Source: Devosiaceae bacterium (GTDB taxonomy: Bacteria > Pseudomonadota > Alphaproteobacteria > Rhizobiales > Devosiaceae). From it: a DNA stretch of 64,000 nt. Location: positions 10,831-74,830 of the forward strand of contig JAKISW010000011.1 in the NCBI GenBank assembly GCA_021648375.1, written 5' to 3'. The position numbers were made by a program, and so were the translations under genes. Positions 25,135-33,866 of this stretch are shown piece after piece (the stretch's first letter is position 1; every line of letters begins with the position of its first letter). A model generated the notes under the pieces. It worked only from the letters and a program-made list of their open reading frames with translations. It did not search any database and was not told where the DNA came from.

Positions 25135-26277
25135 GTGCCAATTTCTCCATTAACCCGCTCGCCGGTTTCTTCTTTTTTGCGTCTAGGTGCAGCTTTTGCC
25201 CTAACGCTTATTCTGGCTGCCTGCGCAGGGCCGGGACAAAATTTGCTTGGTTCGGTTGATAAAGAATTCATCAACAACGAAACCAAATTTTCGGTGGCAG
25301 CTTTTGGTGTTGCAGCTTCTCCAAGGGTTAGCACATCACGCCAGATCGGGCGCGGGGGCGGGCGTGCGGTTGTTGGTCAGCCTTATAAAATAGCCGGAAA
25401 ATGGTATTATCCCAAAGTTGAAGCCAATTATAATAAGGTTGGAACCGCTTCATGGTATGGTCCAAACTTTCAGGGACGCTTAACGGCCAATGGCGAGACT
25501 TTCGATCAATATTTTCTCTCGGCAGCTCACCCCACCTTGCCGCTTCCATCCTATGTTCAGGTGACGAACCTGTCTAATGGTCGCACTGTTACGGTACGGG
25601 TTAATGATCGTGGACCGTTTGCCAATAATCGCATGATTGATCTATCGCGCCGCGCTGCCGAGGTACTAGATTTTATCAATCAGGGCACGGCAAGGGTCAG
25701 GGTTACCTATCTGGGACGTGCGCCGGTAAATGGCGATGACACGAACTATCTGGTGGCAAGCATTGGTAAGAATAATACCGGAGCAGGAGGCCTGCCTATC
25801 CCTAGGCCGGATTATGGTCGTCAAAACTCATCGCAACCCAGTATTATTTCTCGCCAGAATGGTGGAATATTTGGCGCGGTTATAAGTCTGTTTTCCTATG
25901 CCGAACCGGGACAGGGTGCAAAGATGATTTCCGATGCCCACCAGGCGGCCGCAGCTGCCAACACAATGGCCAATGCCAGCCCGGAACTTTTGGCCTGGGT
26001 AAGTGACGTGGAAAATGGCTATCAGATCAACGGCTTGCAAAACCAATCACCTCCAGATCAAAGCACCCCGGTTTCAATTGACCTTGGCATATTTGATAAC
26101 CGACAGTTTGCCGCCGAAGTGGCGCGTCAGTTTGCACTTTTTGGAGCCGTTGATGCCACCTATTCCCGCTCTGGCTCCAACAGCCCAATTCGTCTGGTTA
26201 TGACCCGTTTAAAGGCCGGAGTTGGTGAAGCGGATGTTGCCCAATTTATAGATGAGATGGGATTAAACGCATCCTGA
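25135..26277 (+). CDS. rlpA: RlpA-family septal ring lytic transglycosylase, lipoprotein with DPBB and SPOR-like domains
   Basis: A 380-residue protein. GTG at 25135 is chosen for the AGGA 9 bases upstream. An N-terminal lipoprotein signal ends in LILAACAG (lipobox Cys about residue 29). The double-psi beta-barrel runs from about residue 100 to 190 (GTASWYGPNFQGRLTANGE, VRVNDRGPFANNRMIDLS) with the conserved Glu and Asp of RlpA. The last 70 residues look like a SPOR domain (VSIDLGIFDNRQFAAEVARQ) for binding denuded septal glycan. It starts the rightward block with dac, tmk and holB. Confidence 0.88.
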   Translation: MPISPLTRSPVSSFLRLGAAFALTLILAACAGPGQNLLGSVDKEFINNETKFSVAAFGVAASPRVSTSRQIGRGGGRAVVGQPYKIAGKWYYPKVEANYNKVGTASWYGPNFQGRLTANGETFDQYFLSAAHPTLPLPSYVQVTNLSNGRTVTVRVNDRGPFANNRMIDLSRRAAEVLDFINQGTARVRVTYLGRAPVNGDDTNYLVASIGKNNTGAGGLPIPRPDYGRQNSSQPSIISRQNGGIFGAVISLFSYAEPGQGAKMISDAHQAAAAANTMANASPELLAWVSDVENGYQINGLQNQSPPDQSTPVSIDLGIFDNRQFAAEVARQFALFGAVDATYSRSGSNSPIRLVMTRLKAGVGEADVAQFIDEMGLNAS

Positions 26278-26448
26278 ATGGCGATTTTGAGCTAAACCCT
26301 GTTCACAAATCCTAACAAACTGATCAGTTTGCCTGTTGCTCTTAATCATATTGCTGCCTAGAAGTGACGCAACTATTGAAAATTAGTATAAATTAAATCT
26401 ATCAAACGGGCTATTCATATTAGCCTTACCCCTTCAGGACCCTGGATT

Positions 26449-27648
26449 TTGGTAAGAATTGTGAACAGAATTTTTATAGGTTTCAACGCTGCTAAACTTG
26501 CCGGGACTCTATTACTGGCAAGTGCTGCATGGTTTTTAGTCTTTAGCACTGCTGCCCAGGCCCAATTGGAATTCACCACCAAAGCAAAATTTGCCATTCT
26601 CATGGACTATGAATCCGGCACGGTTCTGTTTCAAAAAAACGCCGATCAGCGTATGGAACCGGCCTCCATGGCCAAACTGATGACACTGGCAGTGGTATTT
26701 CGACAGCTTCAATCCGGTCGCTTTGCCATGGAAGATGAATTTTTTATCTCGGAAACAGCCTGGCGCGAAGGGGGGGCAGGATCGGGCGGCTCCACCATGT
26801 TTGCTGTCTTAAATTCAAAAATTTCAATTGAAAATCTGGTCCGCTCGGTAATTATTCAGTCGGGAAATGATGCCAGCATAGCACTGGCTGAAGGTATGGC
26901 CGGATCCGAGGACACCTTTGCCCGCATAATGAACGAAATGGCACAAGACATTGGCCTGACCGGATCAAATTTTACTAATTCTACCGGCTTGCCAGATCCC
27001 CAAATGTATACAACAGCGCGCGATCTTGCTGAGCTATCTCGTTATCTGATCCGTGAGTATCCACAATATTACAGCATGTTTTCAGAACCTTCATTTGAAT
27101 GGAACGGAATTAATCAACGCAACCGCAATACACTATTGGATGATGGAATTGGTGTTGATGGACTAAAAACCGGACACACAGAAAGCGCCGGTTTTGGCAT
27201 TGTAATTTCCACCAACGAAGGTGGCCGCCGTCTGGTTGCGGTGCTGCACGGATTTGAAACCGAGCGCGATCGCGCCGAAGAAGCAAGAAAGCTAATTGTA
27301 TGGGGGAGCCGCGCCTTCGAACAGGTGCCGGCATTTGCCAGCAGAGAAACCGTTGGATATGCAAATATCTATGGAGGAGAAAAACCCAATGTGGCCTTAA
27401 TTGCCGAAGGGGAGTTAAGCCTTTATCTGCCGATTGGCGGTCGTCGTTGCCTGTCAGCCAACATTGTTTATCAGGCTCCGATTTTACCCCCGGTAATTGC
27501 AGGGGACAGGCTTGCAGAATTACGCGTATATTGCGACGATCAATTGATTCAAATTGCACCACTCTATGCAGCCGAGGACGTAAAAGCCGGATCAATATAC
27601 CGCCGTTCATTTGATGCGCTCAAAGAATTGGCACTGGGCTGGATCTAA
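26449..27648 (+). CDS. dacC: D-alanyl-D-alanine carboxypeptidase, peptidase family S11 (PBP5/6 type)
   Basis: About 399 residues. It trims the terminal D-Ala of peptidoglycan pentapeptides in the periplasm. Active-site motifs are all present: Ser-x-x-Lys in PASMAKLM, Ser-x-Asn in QSGNDASIALAEG and Lys-Thr-Gly in GLKTGHTESAG. An N-terminal signal peptide ends near AAQAQ, and the C-terminal PBP5-like beta domain is present (EGELSLYLPIGGRR). Either TTG 26449 or GTG 26461 may start translation; neither has a strong ribosome site. The dacC name is approximate. Confidence 0.9.
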   Translation: MVRIVNRIFIGFNAAKLAGTLLLASAAWFLVFSTAAQAQLEFTTKAKFAILMDYESGTVLFQKNADQRMEPASMAKLMTLAVVFRQLQSGRFAMEDEFFISETAWREGGAGSGGSTMFAVLNSKISIENLVRSVIIQSGNDASIALAEGMAGSEDTFARIMNEMAQDIGLTGSNFTNSTGLPDPQMYTTARDLAELSRYLIREYPQYYSMFSEPSFEWNGINQRNRNTLLDDGIGVDGLKTGHTESAGFGIVISTNEGGRRLVAVLHGFETERDRAEEARKLIVWGSRAFEQVPAFASRETVGYANIYGGEKPNVALIAEGELSLYLPIGGRRCLSANIVYQAPILPPVIAGDRLAELRVYCDDQLIQIAPLYAAEDVKAGSIYRRSFDALKELALGWI

Positions 27649-27724
27649 TGAGAATTATTAAATTTAATAATATCGCCCACAAGAGTATTGCTTGCAATTA
27701 CATTGCCTATAAGAGGGGCAAACA

Positions 27725-28480
27725 ATGCAAAAGGTAAACCCCAAATCTGTCAATGGAACTGGCAGTGCCCAAAGAACTGGCAATGCCCAAGGAACTGGAA
27801 ATGCCAAAGCAATAAACAATGCCAGATTTATCACCTTTGAAGGTGGAGAGGGCGTTGGCAAATCCACTCAGGTCAAACAATTACTGACCCGCCTTGGACA
27901 CTGCTCTGTCAGCGCCATTTGCACTCGCGAACCAGGCGGAACCCCAAAGGCCGAGGCCATCCGCTCGTTTATTCTTGGGGGCAGTTCACAAAGCTGGGGA
28001 GTTGGCGCCGAGGCAGTATTGTTTGCAGCTGCCAGGCTTGACCATGTAACAAAATTGGTGGCGCCCAATCTGGAAAGCGGAAATTGGGTAATTTCAGACA
28101 GGTTTCACGATTCCACTCGCGCCTATCAGGGCTTGACCGGAGGGGTCAAACCAAAACTCATAGACGCCCTTGAAGAACTGGCTCTTGATGGGTACGAGCC
28201 AGAACTAACCATCATGATGGACATGGACCCAAAAACCGCTTTTGAAAGAGTTGAAAAGCGCGCTATTGCCAGCGGAATTCCGGTCGCCACCGACAGGTTC
28301 GAGAGCGAAGACCTGGATTGGCATCAAAGATTGCGGGACGGTTTTTTAGAAATTGCCAAAAACAACCCCAAACGCTGTTTTATTGTTGATGCCGCAGGCG
28401 ATGAGTTGGAGATTGCAGACAAAATCTGGGATCTTGTTACAAAACAATTTCCCGAACTAAACAAAAAACTTTCCGCATGA
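27725..28480 (+). CDS. tmk: Thymidylate (dTMP) kinase with repeat-built N-terminal extension
   Basis: A 251-residue kinase converting dTMP to dTDP. The P-loop is in FEGGEGVGKSTQ, the DRY/H-like motif in ISDRFHDSTRAYQG, and CTREPGGTPKAEAIR is family typical. Before FITFEGGEG there are about 36 extra residues, mostly three hexads of Thr-Gly-(Ser/Asn)-Ala-(Gln/Lys) type encoded by an 18-bp tandem repeat. The ATG at 27725 has AGAGGGG at good spacing, so the extension is probably translated. The stop overlaps holB by four bases. Confidence 0.93.
   Translation: MQKVNPKSVNGTGSAQRTGNAQGTGNAKAINNARFITFEGGEGVGKSTQVKQLLTRLGHCSVSAICTREPGGTPKAEAIRSFILGGSSQSWGVGAEAVLFAAARLDHVTKLVAPNLESGNWVISDRFHDSTRAYQGLTGGVKPKLIDALEELALDGYEPELTIMMDMDPKTAFERVEKRAIASGIPVATDRFESEDLDWHQRLRDGFLEIAKNNPKRCFIVDAAGDELEIADKIWDLVTKQFPELNKKLSA
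27756..27809 (+). repeat. Three imperfect 18-bp tandem repeats at the 5' end of tmk
   Basis: Units at 27756-27773, 27774-27791 and 27792-27809 share GAACTGG followed by an A-rich TGCC core; a degenerate fourth copy follows. They are in frame and lengthen the kinase by hexapeptides before its P-loop strand. Confidence 0.85.
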
Positions 28481-29538
28481 GCGCATCGGATATATCTCTA
28501 GAGGCCGATCATATTTCCGGGATAAAAGCCCCTCAAACTAAAAAGACACTCTATGGGCATCACGATATTATTGAACGGCTTTTCAGGCAGTATGAACAAA
28601 ACCGACTACCCGGGGGATTACTGCTGCATGGTCCAAAGGGCATAGGAAAAGCAACTCTGGCCTATGAACTGGCGAGAAAAATAACCTATGCCAGTGGCTC
28701 TGAAACCATCAGTCAGGTAAATGAGCAGATCGGGGCAGGGGTGCACCCCAATATCAGAATCTTACGTCGCTCTCCGCGCGAGAAGGCAGCGGGTTTTTAT
28801 CAAAATATCAGGGTTGACGAGGTGCGCTCACTATTGGGTAAATTGCACCAGACAAGGGGCAGAGCAGGGCGGCGCATAATAATTGTCGATAGCGTTGATG
28901 ACTGCAATTCCAATGCGGCTAATGCCTTGCTTAAAACTCTGGAAGAGCCGCCTGAAAAAACCCATCTTATTTTGATTTCCAACCGTGTTGGAGCATTATT
29001 GCCAACCCTGAGATCGCGATGTCAGGGACATGCCATGCGCCCACTAGCCAATGACATTGTTGAAAAAATTCTAAGCGATCCTGAAATCACCGACGAAGTT
29101 AAAGGCAAAACAGAAATTTCAACGGCAATCGATTTTTCTGGTGGTCGGCCCCGGCGCGCATTTGAAGCCTTAAGCATGGGCAATATCGGGGTATTAAAAC
29201 AATTGTCAGACTGGCTGCAAAATCCAGCAACTGACAATGGGCAAACAATGATGGAAATAAGCGATATTCTTGGAAACAAAAAAAATCGCCTGGAGGCCGA
29301 ATTTGCCCGTGAACTTTTGCTGGACTGGATCACCAATGAGGCAAAATCCGCCAGCACACCAAATAAAACCACACAAAATATCGCGCCCACTCAAACGCTT
29401 GCCTCATCGATAGAGCTGTGGGAAAAGGCCAACAGGATTTTTGAAACCGGCGATAGTTTTAATCTGGACCTGAGACAAAGTTTTATCGTCCTGTTCGACC
29501 ATATTTCATCCCATGCGCAACTTAAATTAACGCGCTAA
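28477..29538 (+). CDS. holB: DNA polymerase III subunit delta prime
   Basis: A 353-residue AAA+ clamp-loader subunit. The Walker A is in LLHGPKGIGKATLAYELA and the sensor 1 / SRC region is NRVGALLPTLRSRCQGHAMRPL (Ser-Arg-Cys). It has IIVDSVDDCNSNAANALLKTLEEPPEKTH, the conserved delta-prime segment; the Walker B-like site is DSVDD. It works with DnaX and HolA in loading the sliding clamp. The usual zinc-binding four-Cys module of DnaX-type proteins is not seen. It is coupled to tmk by a 4-base overlap, a common bacterial order. Confidence 0.9.
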   Translation: MSASDISLEADHISGIKAPQTKKTLYGHHDIIERLFRQYEQNRLPGGLLLHGPKGIGKATLAYELARKITYASGSETISQVNEQIGAGVHPNIRILRRSPREKAAGFYQNIRVDEVRSLLGKLHQTRGRAGRRIIIVDSVDDCNSNAANALLKTLEEPPEKTHLILISNRVGALLPTLRSRCQGHAMRPLANDIVEKILSDPEITDEVKGKTEISTAIDFSGGRPRRAFEALSMGNIGVLKQLSDWLQNPATDNGQTMMEISDILGNKKNRLEAEFARELLLDWITNEAKSASTPNKTTQNIAPTQTLASSIELWEKANRIFETGDSFNLDLRQSFIVLFDHISSHAQLKLTR

Positions 29539-29563
29539 ATTTTAAGGCCTTTAAACCTCTCCC

Positions 29564-31126
29564 ATGAGCAAAGAAAAATTTTATATAACCACACCGATAT
29601 TTTATCCCAATGGTGTTCCCCATATCGGACACGCCTATACGGCGCTGGCTTGCGATACCATTGCCCGCTTCAACCGACTTGACGGCAGGGAAGTGTTTTT
29701 TCTAACCGGCACCGATGAGCACGGTCAAAAAATGCAGCAGACTGCGCATGAAATGGGCATAACGGCGCTTGAACTGGCGACGAAAAATGCGCAGGTTTTC
29801 AAAGACCTGTGGAAAATTCTTGATATTTCATATGATGAATTTATCCGTACGACTGAGGAACGTCATCACAAATCTTCAAGAGCAATCTGGAAACTTATGG
29901 CAGACAATGGTGATATTTATCTGGATAAATATTCTGGCTGGTATTCCGTTCGTCAGGAAGCATATTTTGAGGAAAAAGAAACGAGTGTTGGAGACGATGG
30001 AATTCGGCGTGAACCCCTTGGCTCGCCCGTCGAGTGGGTTGAGGAGGAAAGCTATTTTTTTCGCCTCAGCGCCTATGGAGATAAGTTGATTGAATTTTTT
30101 GATCAAAACCCTGATTTTATTGCCCCCAATTCCCGCGAAAACGAGGTGCGCTCGTTCATTAAATCGGGATTGCGCGATATTTCCATCTCAAGAACCAGTT
30201 TTGATTGGGGAGTAAAAGTTCCCGATGATGAAAAACACGTAATGTATGTCTGGGTCGACGCTTTGACCAACTATATTACCGCTTGTGGATTTCCTGATGA
30301 CAGTCAAGAAAAATGGAAATTCTGGCCCGCTGATGTGCACATGATCGGCAAGGATATTATTCGTTTCCACGCTATTTATTGGCCGGCATTTTTAATGTCC
30401 GCAGGCATCGAATTACCAAAGCGGGTTTTTGCCCATGGTTTTTTGCTCAGCGATGGCAAGAAGATGTCCAAATCAGTGGGCAATGTGGTTGATCCGTTCA
30501 GCTTGATTGAAAGTTTTGGCGTTGATGCATTTCGCTTCTTTTGCCTGCGCGAAGTGCCGTTTGGTCAAGACGGCTCCTATAGCGAAGAGGCAATAATCAA
30601 CCGGATTAACGCTGATCTTGCCAATGATCTGGGAAATCTGGCCCAGCGTTCGTTGTCAATGATTGCCAAACACTGTGAGGGCAGGGTGCCTGAACTGACG
30701 GGGAATTTGCTCCCTGAAGACCAAAAAATTCTTGATGCCGCTGATAAATTGTTACCAAAAGTCAGGAGCCATGTTGAAAAGCAGGCTCTGCATAAATATC
30801 TGGATGAAGTCTGGCAGGTGGTGGGTGAGACCAATCGCTATTTCACCGCTCAAGAACCCTGGGCGCTTAAGAAAACCGACCCTGATAGAATGAACAACGT
30901 GCTTTATACCACCGCTGAAATAATCAGGCAGGTGGCGATTCTTATTCAGCCGGTAATGCCAACATCAGCAGAAAAATTGCTGGATCTGCTTGGGGTGCCA
31001 GATGGCGAGCGCGAATTTTCAAATTTGGGCGAGAATAACCGCCTTCGCTCTGGAACCGAATTGCCCCAACCAACAGGTGTGTTTCCCCGCTATGTAGTGG
31101 AAAAACCGGATGCGAAAAAAACCTGA
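29564..31126 (+). CDS. metG: Methionyl-tRNA synthetase
   Basis: A 520-residue class I synthetase. The HIGH motif is in NGVPHIGHAYTALA and the KMSKS motif in DGKKMSKSVGN. The connective region reads YSGWYSVRQEAYFEE without the zinc cysteines, which is the short MetRS form common in alphaproteobacteria. No C-terminal tRNA-binding domain is fused. The stop overlaps the tatD ATG by one base (TGATG). Confidence 0.96.
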   Translation: MSKEKFYITTPIFYPNGVPHIGHAYTALACDTIARFNRLDGREVFFLTGTDEHGQKMQQTAHEMGITALELATKNAQVFKDLWKILDISYDEFIRTTEERHHKSSRAIWKLMADNGDIYLDKYSGWYSVRQEAYFEEKETSVGDDGIRREPLGSPVEWVEEESYFFRLSAYGDKLIEFFDQNPDFIAPNSRENEVRSFIKSGLRDISISRTSFDWGVKVPDDEKHVMYVWVDALTNYITACGFPDDSQEKWKFWPADVHMIGKDIIRFHAIYWPAFLMSAGIELPKRVFAHGFLLSDGKKMSKSVGNVVDPFSLIESFGVDAFRFFCLREVPFGQDGSYSEEAIINRINADLANDLGNLAQRSLSMIAKHCEGRVPELTGNLLPEDQKILDAADKLLPKVRSHVEKQALHKYLDEVWQVVGETNRYFTAQEPWALKKTDPDRMNNVLYTTAEIIRQVAILIQPVMPTSAEKLLDLLGVPDGEREFSNLGENNRLRSGTELPQPTGVFPRYVVEKPDAKKT

Positions 31127-31905
31127 TGTTAATCGATAGCCATTGCCATTTGGATTTTGATGCCCTTGCAGGTGATCTGAGCGCGGTTATGGCGCGTATG
31201 GAGGCGGCGGGGGTGAGCAATTGCGTGACCATATCAACTCACGTCGAGCAGTTTGATAAAATCTGCGCCATTGCTGAAGCCAATGATAATGTCTGGTGCT
31301 CGGTTGGCACCCACCCCCACAACGCCCATGAAGAACTGCACATAACCAGCGACGATCTGATCAAACTGTCCGACCACAAAAAATGCATCGCCATCGGGGA
31401 GGCGGGTCTTGATTATTTTTATGATAATTCTCCCCGCGATGCACAAAAACAGGGGTTTTTAAACCATATAGCAGCTGCTCGACAAACAGGATTACCGCTG
31501 ATTATTCATGCCCGTGATGCGGACGAGGACATGGCACAGATATTAAAAGAGGAAACCCTAAAGGGCGCATTTCCCTTTGTTTTGCATTGCTTTTCTTCCG
31601 GCATAGAATTGGCAAATACCGGGATTGAGCTTGGAGGCTATGTTTCGTTTTCCGGAATTCTAACGTTCAAAAATGCCAAGACAGTGCAGGAAGTTGCCAA
31701 AAACGCCCCAAAAGATAAAATTCTGGTTGAGACCGATGCACCATTTCTGGCTCCGGTTCCCCATAGGGGTAAATCCAACGAACCTGCGTTTGTGCGCCAT
31801 ACGGCACAATTTTTGGCCGACATTCGTGGCGTGGAATTGAGTACCATTGCAGAGCAAACCACCGATAATTTTTATAGATTATTTTCCAAAGCTAAAACTG
31901 AATAA
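31126..31905 (+). CDS. tatD: TatD-family metal-dependent DNase
   Basis: A 259-residue TIM-barrel hydrolase. Metal ligands are visible in IDSHCHLDFD, IGEAGLDYFYD, LPLIIHARDADEDM, VLHCFSSG and VETDAPFLAPVPHRGKSNEP. TatD proteins act as 3'-5' exonucleases or related DNases in DNA repair. Gene order metG-tatD-MBL hydrolase is conserved in many alphaproteobacteria. Confidence 0.94.
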   Translation: MLIDSHCHLDFDALAGDLSAVMARMEAAGVSNCVTISTHVEQFDKICAIAEANDNVWCSVGTHPHNAHEELHITSDDLIKLSDHKKCIAIGEAGLDYFYDNSPRDAQKQGFLNHIAAARQTGLPLIIHARDADEDMAQILKEETLKGAFPFVLHCFSSGIELANTGIELGGYVSFSGILTFKNAKTVQEVAKNAPKDKILVETDAPFLAPVPHRGKSNEPAFVRHTAQFLADIRGVELSTIAEQTTDNFYRLFSKAKTE

Positions 31906-31920
31906 TGGCAAAAACCTAAA

Positions 31921-32757
31921 ATGACAAATCCCGCCCAGCAAATCGTTGCGACAATTCTTGGCAGTGGTTCCTCGGGCGGAGTGCCACGGGTGGGCAATAT
32001 CTGGGGAGATTGTGACCCTAATGAGCCAAAAAACCGGCGCAGGCGCTGCTCGCTTTTGCTAACCGGCACGACCAAGGGCAGGGCGGGTAAAACCCGGATT
32101 ATAATTGATACCGGATGTGACCTGCGCGAGCAATTATTGGACGCAAATGTTAAAAATATCGACGCGGTATTTTACACCCATGAGCATGCAGACCATACCC
32201 ATGGCATTGATGATTTAAGAGCTATTGCACTTAACAACCGCAAGCGAATTGATATTTATATGGGCGAACGCACAAGGCTGCGTCTGCACAAAGCATTTTC
32301 CTATTGTTTTGAAGCACCCAAAGACAGCGGATATCCACCCATTTTAAATTCCCATGAAATTTTGGCTTCAAAATCCATAACAATTACCGGTGAGGGGGGC
32401 GATATCACCCTGCTCCCGGTTTTGCAGGAACATGGCAATATTTCAACATTCGGATTTCGCATCGACGATTTTTTATATTCCTGTGATGTTTCAGGATTTG
32501 CAGATAAAAGCATTTCTCATCTTGCCAGTCTAAAGGTGTGGATAGTTGACGCTCTGCGCCGTTCGCCTCATCCATCACACTTAAATCTTGAACAAAGCCT
32601 CGCATGGATAAAGCGCATAAAGCCTAATCAGGCAATTTTGACCAATTTGCACGTTGATCTGGACTATAAAACCATAATTGATGAAACACCCGACAACGTA
32701 ACTCCGGCATATGACGGCATGAGAATAGACATAAATACCGGTAAAATTTTATCCTAA
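31921..32757 (+). CDS. MBL-fold metal-dependent hydrolase, PhnP-like
   Basis: A 278-residue metallo-beta-lactamase fold protein. The metal motif is in FYTHEHADHTHGIDDLR (His-x-His-x-Asp-His), preceded by GSGSSGGVPRVGN and IIDTGCDLREQ; LPVLQEHG and the late TNLHVDLDY supply further ligands. Such proteins resemble PhnP cyclic phosphodiesterases and tRNase Z relatives, but no phosphonate genes are near. It follows tatD by 15 bases, so a nucleic-acid or nucleotide substrate is plausible but unproven. Confidence 0.85.
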   Translation: MTNPAQQIVATILGSGSSGGVPRVGNIWGDCDPNEPKNRRRRCSLLLTGTTKGRAGKTRIIIDTGCDLREQLLDANVKNIDAVFYTHEHADHTHGIDDLRAIALNNRKRIDIYMGERTRLRLHKAFSYCFEAPKDSGYPPILNSHEILASKSITITGEGGDITLLPVLQEHGNISTFGFRIDDFLYSCDVSGFADKSISHLASLKVWIVDALRRSPHPSHLNLEQSLAWIKRIKPNQAILTNLHVDLDYKTIIDETPDNVTPAYDGMRIDINTGKILS

Positions 32758-32798
32758 CCTGATAAAATGGCCTCTCATACACCACTGCGTTAAATTCG

Positions 32799-32814
32799 CA
32801 TAATATATATTATG
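32799..32814. promoter_or_regulatory. 16-bp perfect AT-rich palindrome before mazG
   Basis: CATAATATATATTATG reads the same on both strands. It lies in the 208-base gap between the MBL hydrolase and mazG, about 150 bases before the mazG start. It could be a protein-binding site or simply AT-rich DNA that pairs with itself. Confidence 0.3.
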
Positions 32815-32965
32815 GAACTTTTGGACAGATATAATTGTATATATAACAATGCTATCGCGCTGAAACCAGCATCAGAACAGATATGCCATCTTGATAGAAT
32901 TTGGATAAGTCGGCATATGTTGACAGCCGTTCCCAAAATCAGGTCACCTTGAAAGATATATAAAA

Positions 32966-33865
32966 GTGTCAAAACCTTCAAATTCAAAAACTTCCCCAAC
33001 AAAACCATCAAGAGAGTTTAGCGCCCTGGTGGACATCATGGCAGCTTTGCGTGACCCTAAAACCGGCTGCCCGTGGGATGTGGAGCAGGACTTTCGTTCA
33101 ATCCGCCATTTCACCATCGAAGAAGCCTATGAGGTTGCCGATGCCATTGAGCGCAATGATTTTGATGACCTGTGTACAGAATTGGGCGATTTGCTTTTGC
33201 AACCGGTATTTCATGCTCAAATGGCAACAGAAGAAAAATTGTTTGACATTGGTGACGTGATTTATGCCATCACTGACAAGCTAATCCGTCGTCATCCCCA
33301 CATTTTTGACAAAGATAATCAGCTGAGCGCCGAACAGGTGCTTGATCAGTGGGAAAATATAAAAGCAAGCGAACGCGATAACAAAGCTAAAAAAGGACTT
33401 AAGTCCAACGAACAAGAACTCAACGAGCTTAAGCCTCCTCAACAGGAACTCAACGAGCCTAGGCTCCCTTCCCTGTTGGTTGATGTTCCAAAAACCCTTC
33501 CGGCACTGGCGCGCGCCGAAAAACTCTCAAAACGAGTGGCAAAAATTGGCTTTGACTGGCCGAATATTGATGGGATTTTGAATAAAATTCGCGAGGAACT
33601 CGACGAGGTTGAAACTGAAATCAAAGCCCAAAATCAACAAAAAACCCACGATGAAATTGGCGACCTGTTGTTTGCTATCGTTTCGCTGGCGCGAAAGTCA
33701 AAAGTCTCACCAGAAGCTGCCTTAAGCGATGCTAATGCAAAATTCACCCGTCGTTTTCAACACGTTGAAAAACGGTGCACGGAAGAAAACATTGCGCTCG
33801 CAGACGCCGGCATCGAACAATTGCAAAAGTTCTGGGAAGAAATCCGAAAATCTGACAAGGAATAA
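32966..33865 (+). CDS. mazG: Nucleoside triphosphate pyrophosphohydrolase MazG
   Basis: A 299-residue all-alpha NTP pyrophosphohydrolase with two MazG domains. The first contains CPWDVEQDFRSIRHFTIEEAYEVADAIE and LGDLLLQPVFHAQM; the second contains IREELDEVETEIK and DEIGDLLFAIVSLAR, each with the Glu/Asp metal ligands. Start GTG at 32966 lacks a strong ribosome site. Between the domains is an insert built of two 30-bp repeats (EQELNELKPP, QQELNEPRLP). The next gene, hflX, is convergent, its stop one base away. Confidence 0.93.
   Translation: MSKPSNSKTSPTKPSREFSALVDIMAALRDPKTGCPWDVEQDFRSIRHFTIEEAYEVADAIERNDFDDLCTELGDLLLQPVFHAQMATEEKLFDIGDVIYAITDKLIRRHPHIFDKDNQLSAEQVLDQWENIKASERDNKAKKGLKSNEQELNELKPPQQELNEPRLPSLLVDVPKTLPALARAEKLSKRVAKIGFDWPNIDGILNKIREELDEVETEIKAQNQQKTHDEIGDLLFAIVSLARKSKVSPEAALSDANAKFTRRFQHVEKRCTEENIALADAGIEQLQKFWEEIRKSDKE
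33410..33469 (+). repeat. Two 30-bp tandem repeats inside mazG linker
   Basis: 33410-33439 and 33440-33469 both encode Gln-Glu-Leu-Asn-Glu flanked by Pro and Leu/Arg/Lys. They lie between the two MazG domains in frame, so they only lengthen a linker. Confidence 0.8.
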
Positions 33866-33866
33866 A

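Noticed and set aside
32799..32860. Possible small RNA or riboswitch in the gap before mazG
   Set aside because: Only an AT palindrome and near-repeats are visible; there is no stable GC stem or known riboswitch pattern.
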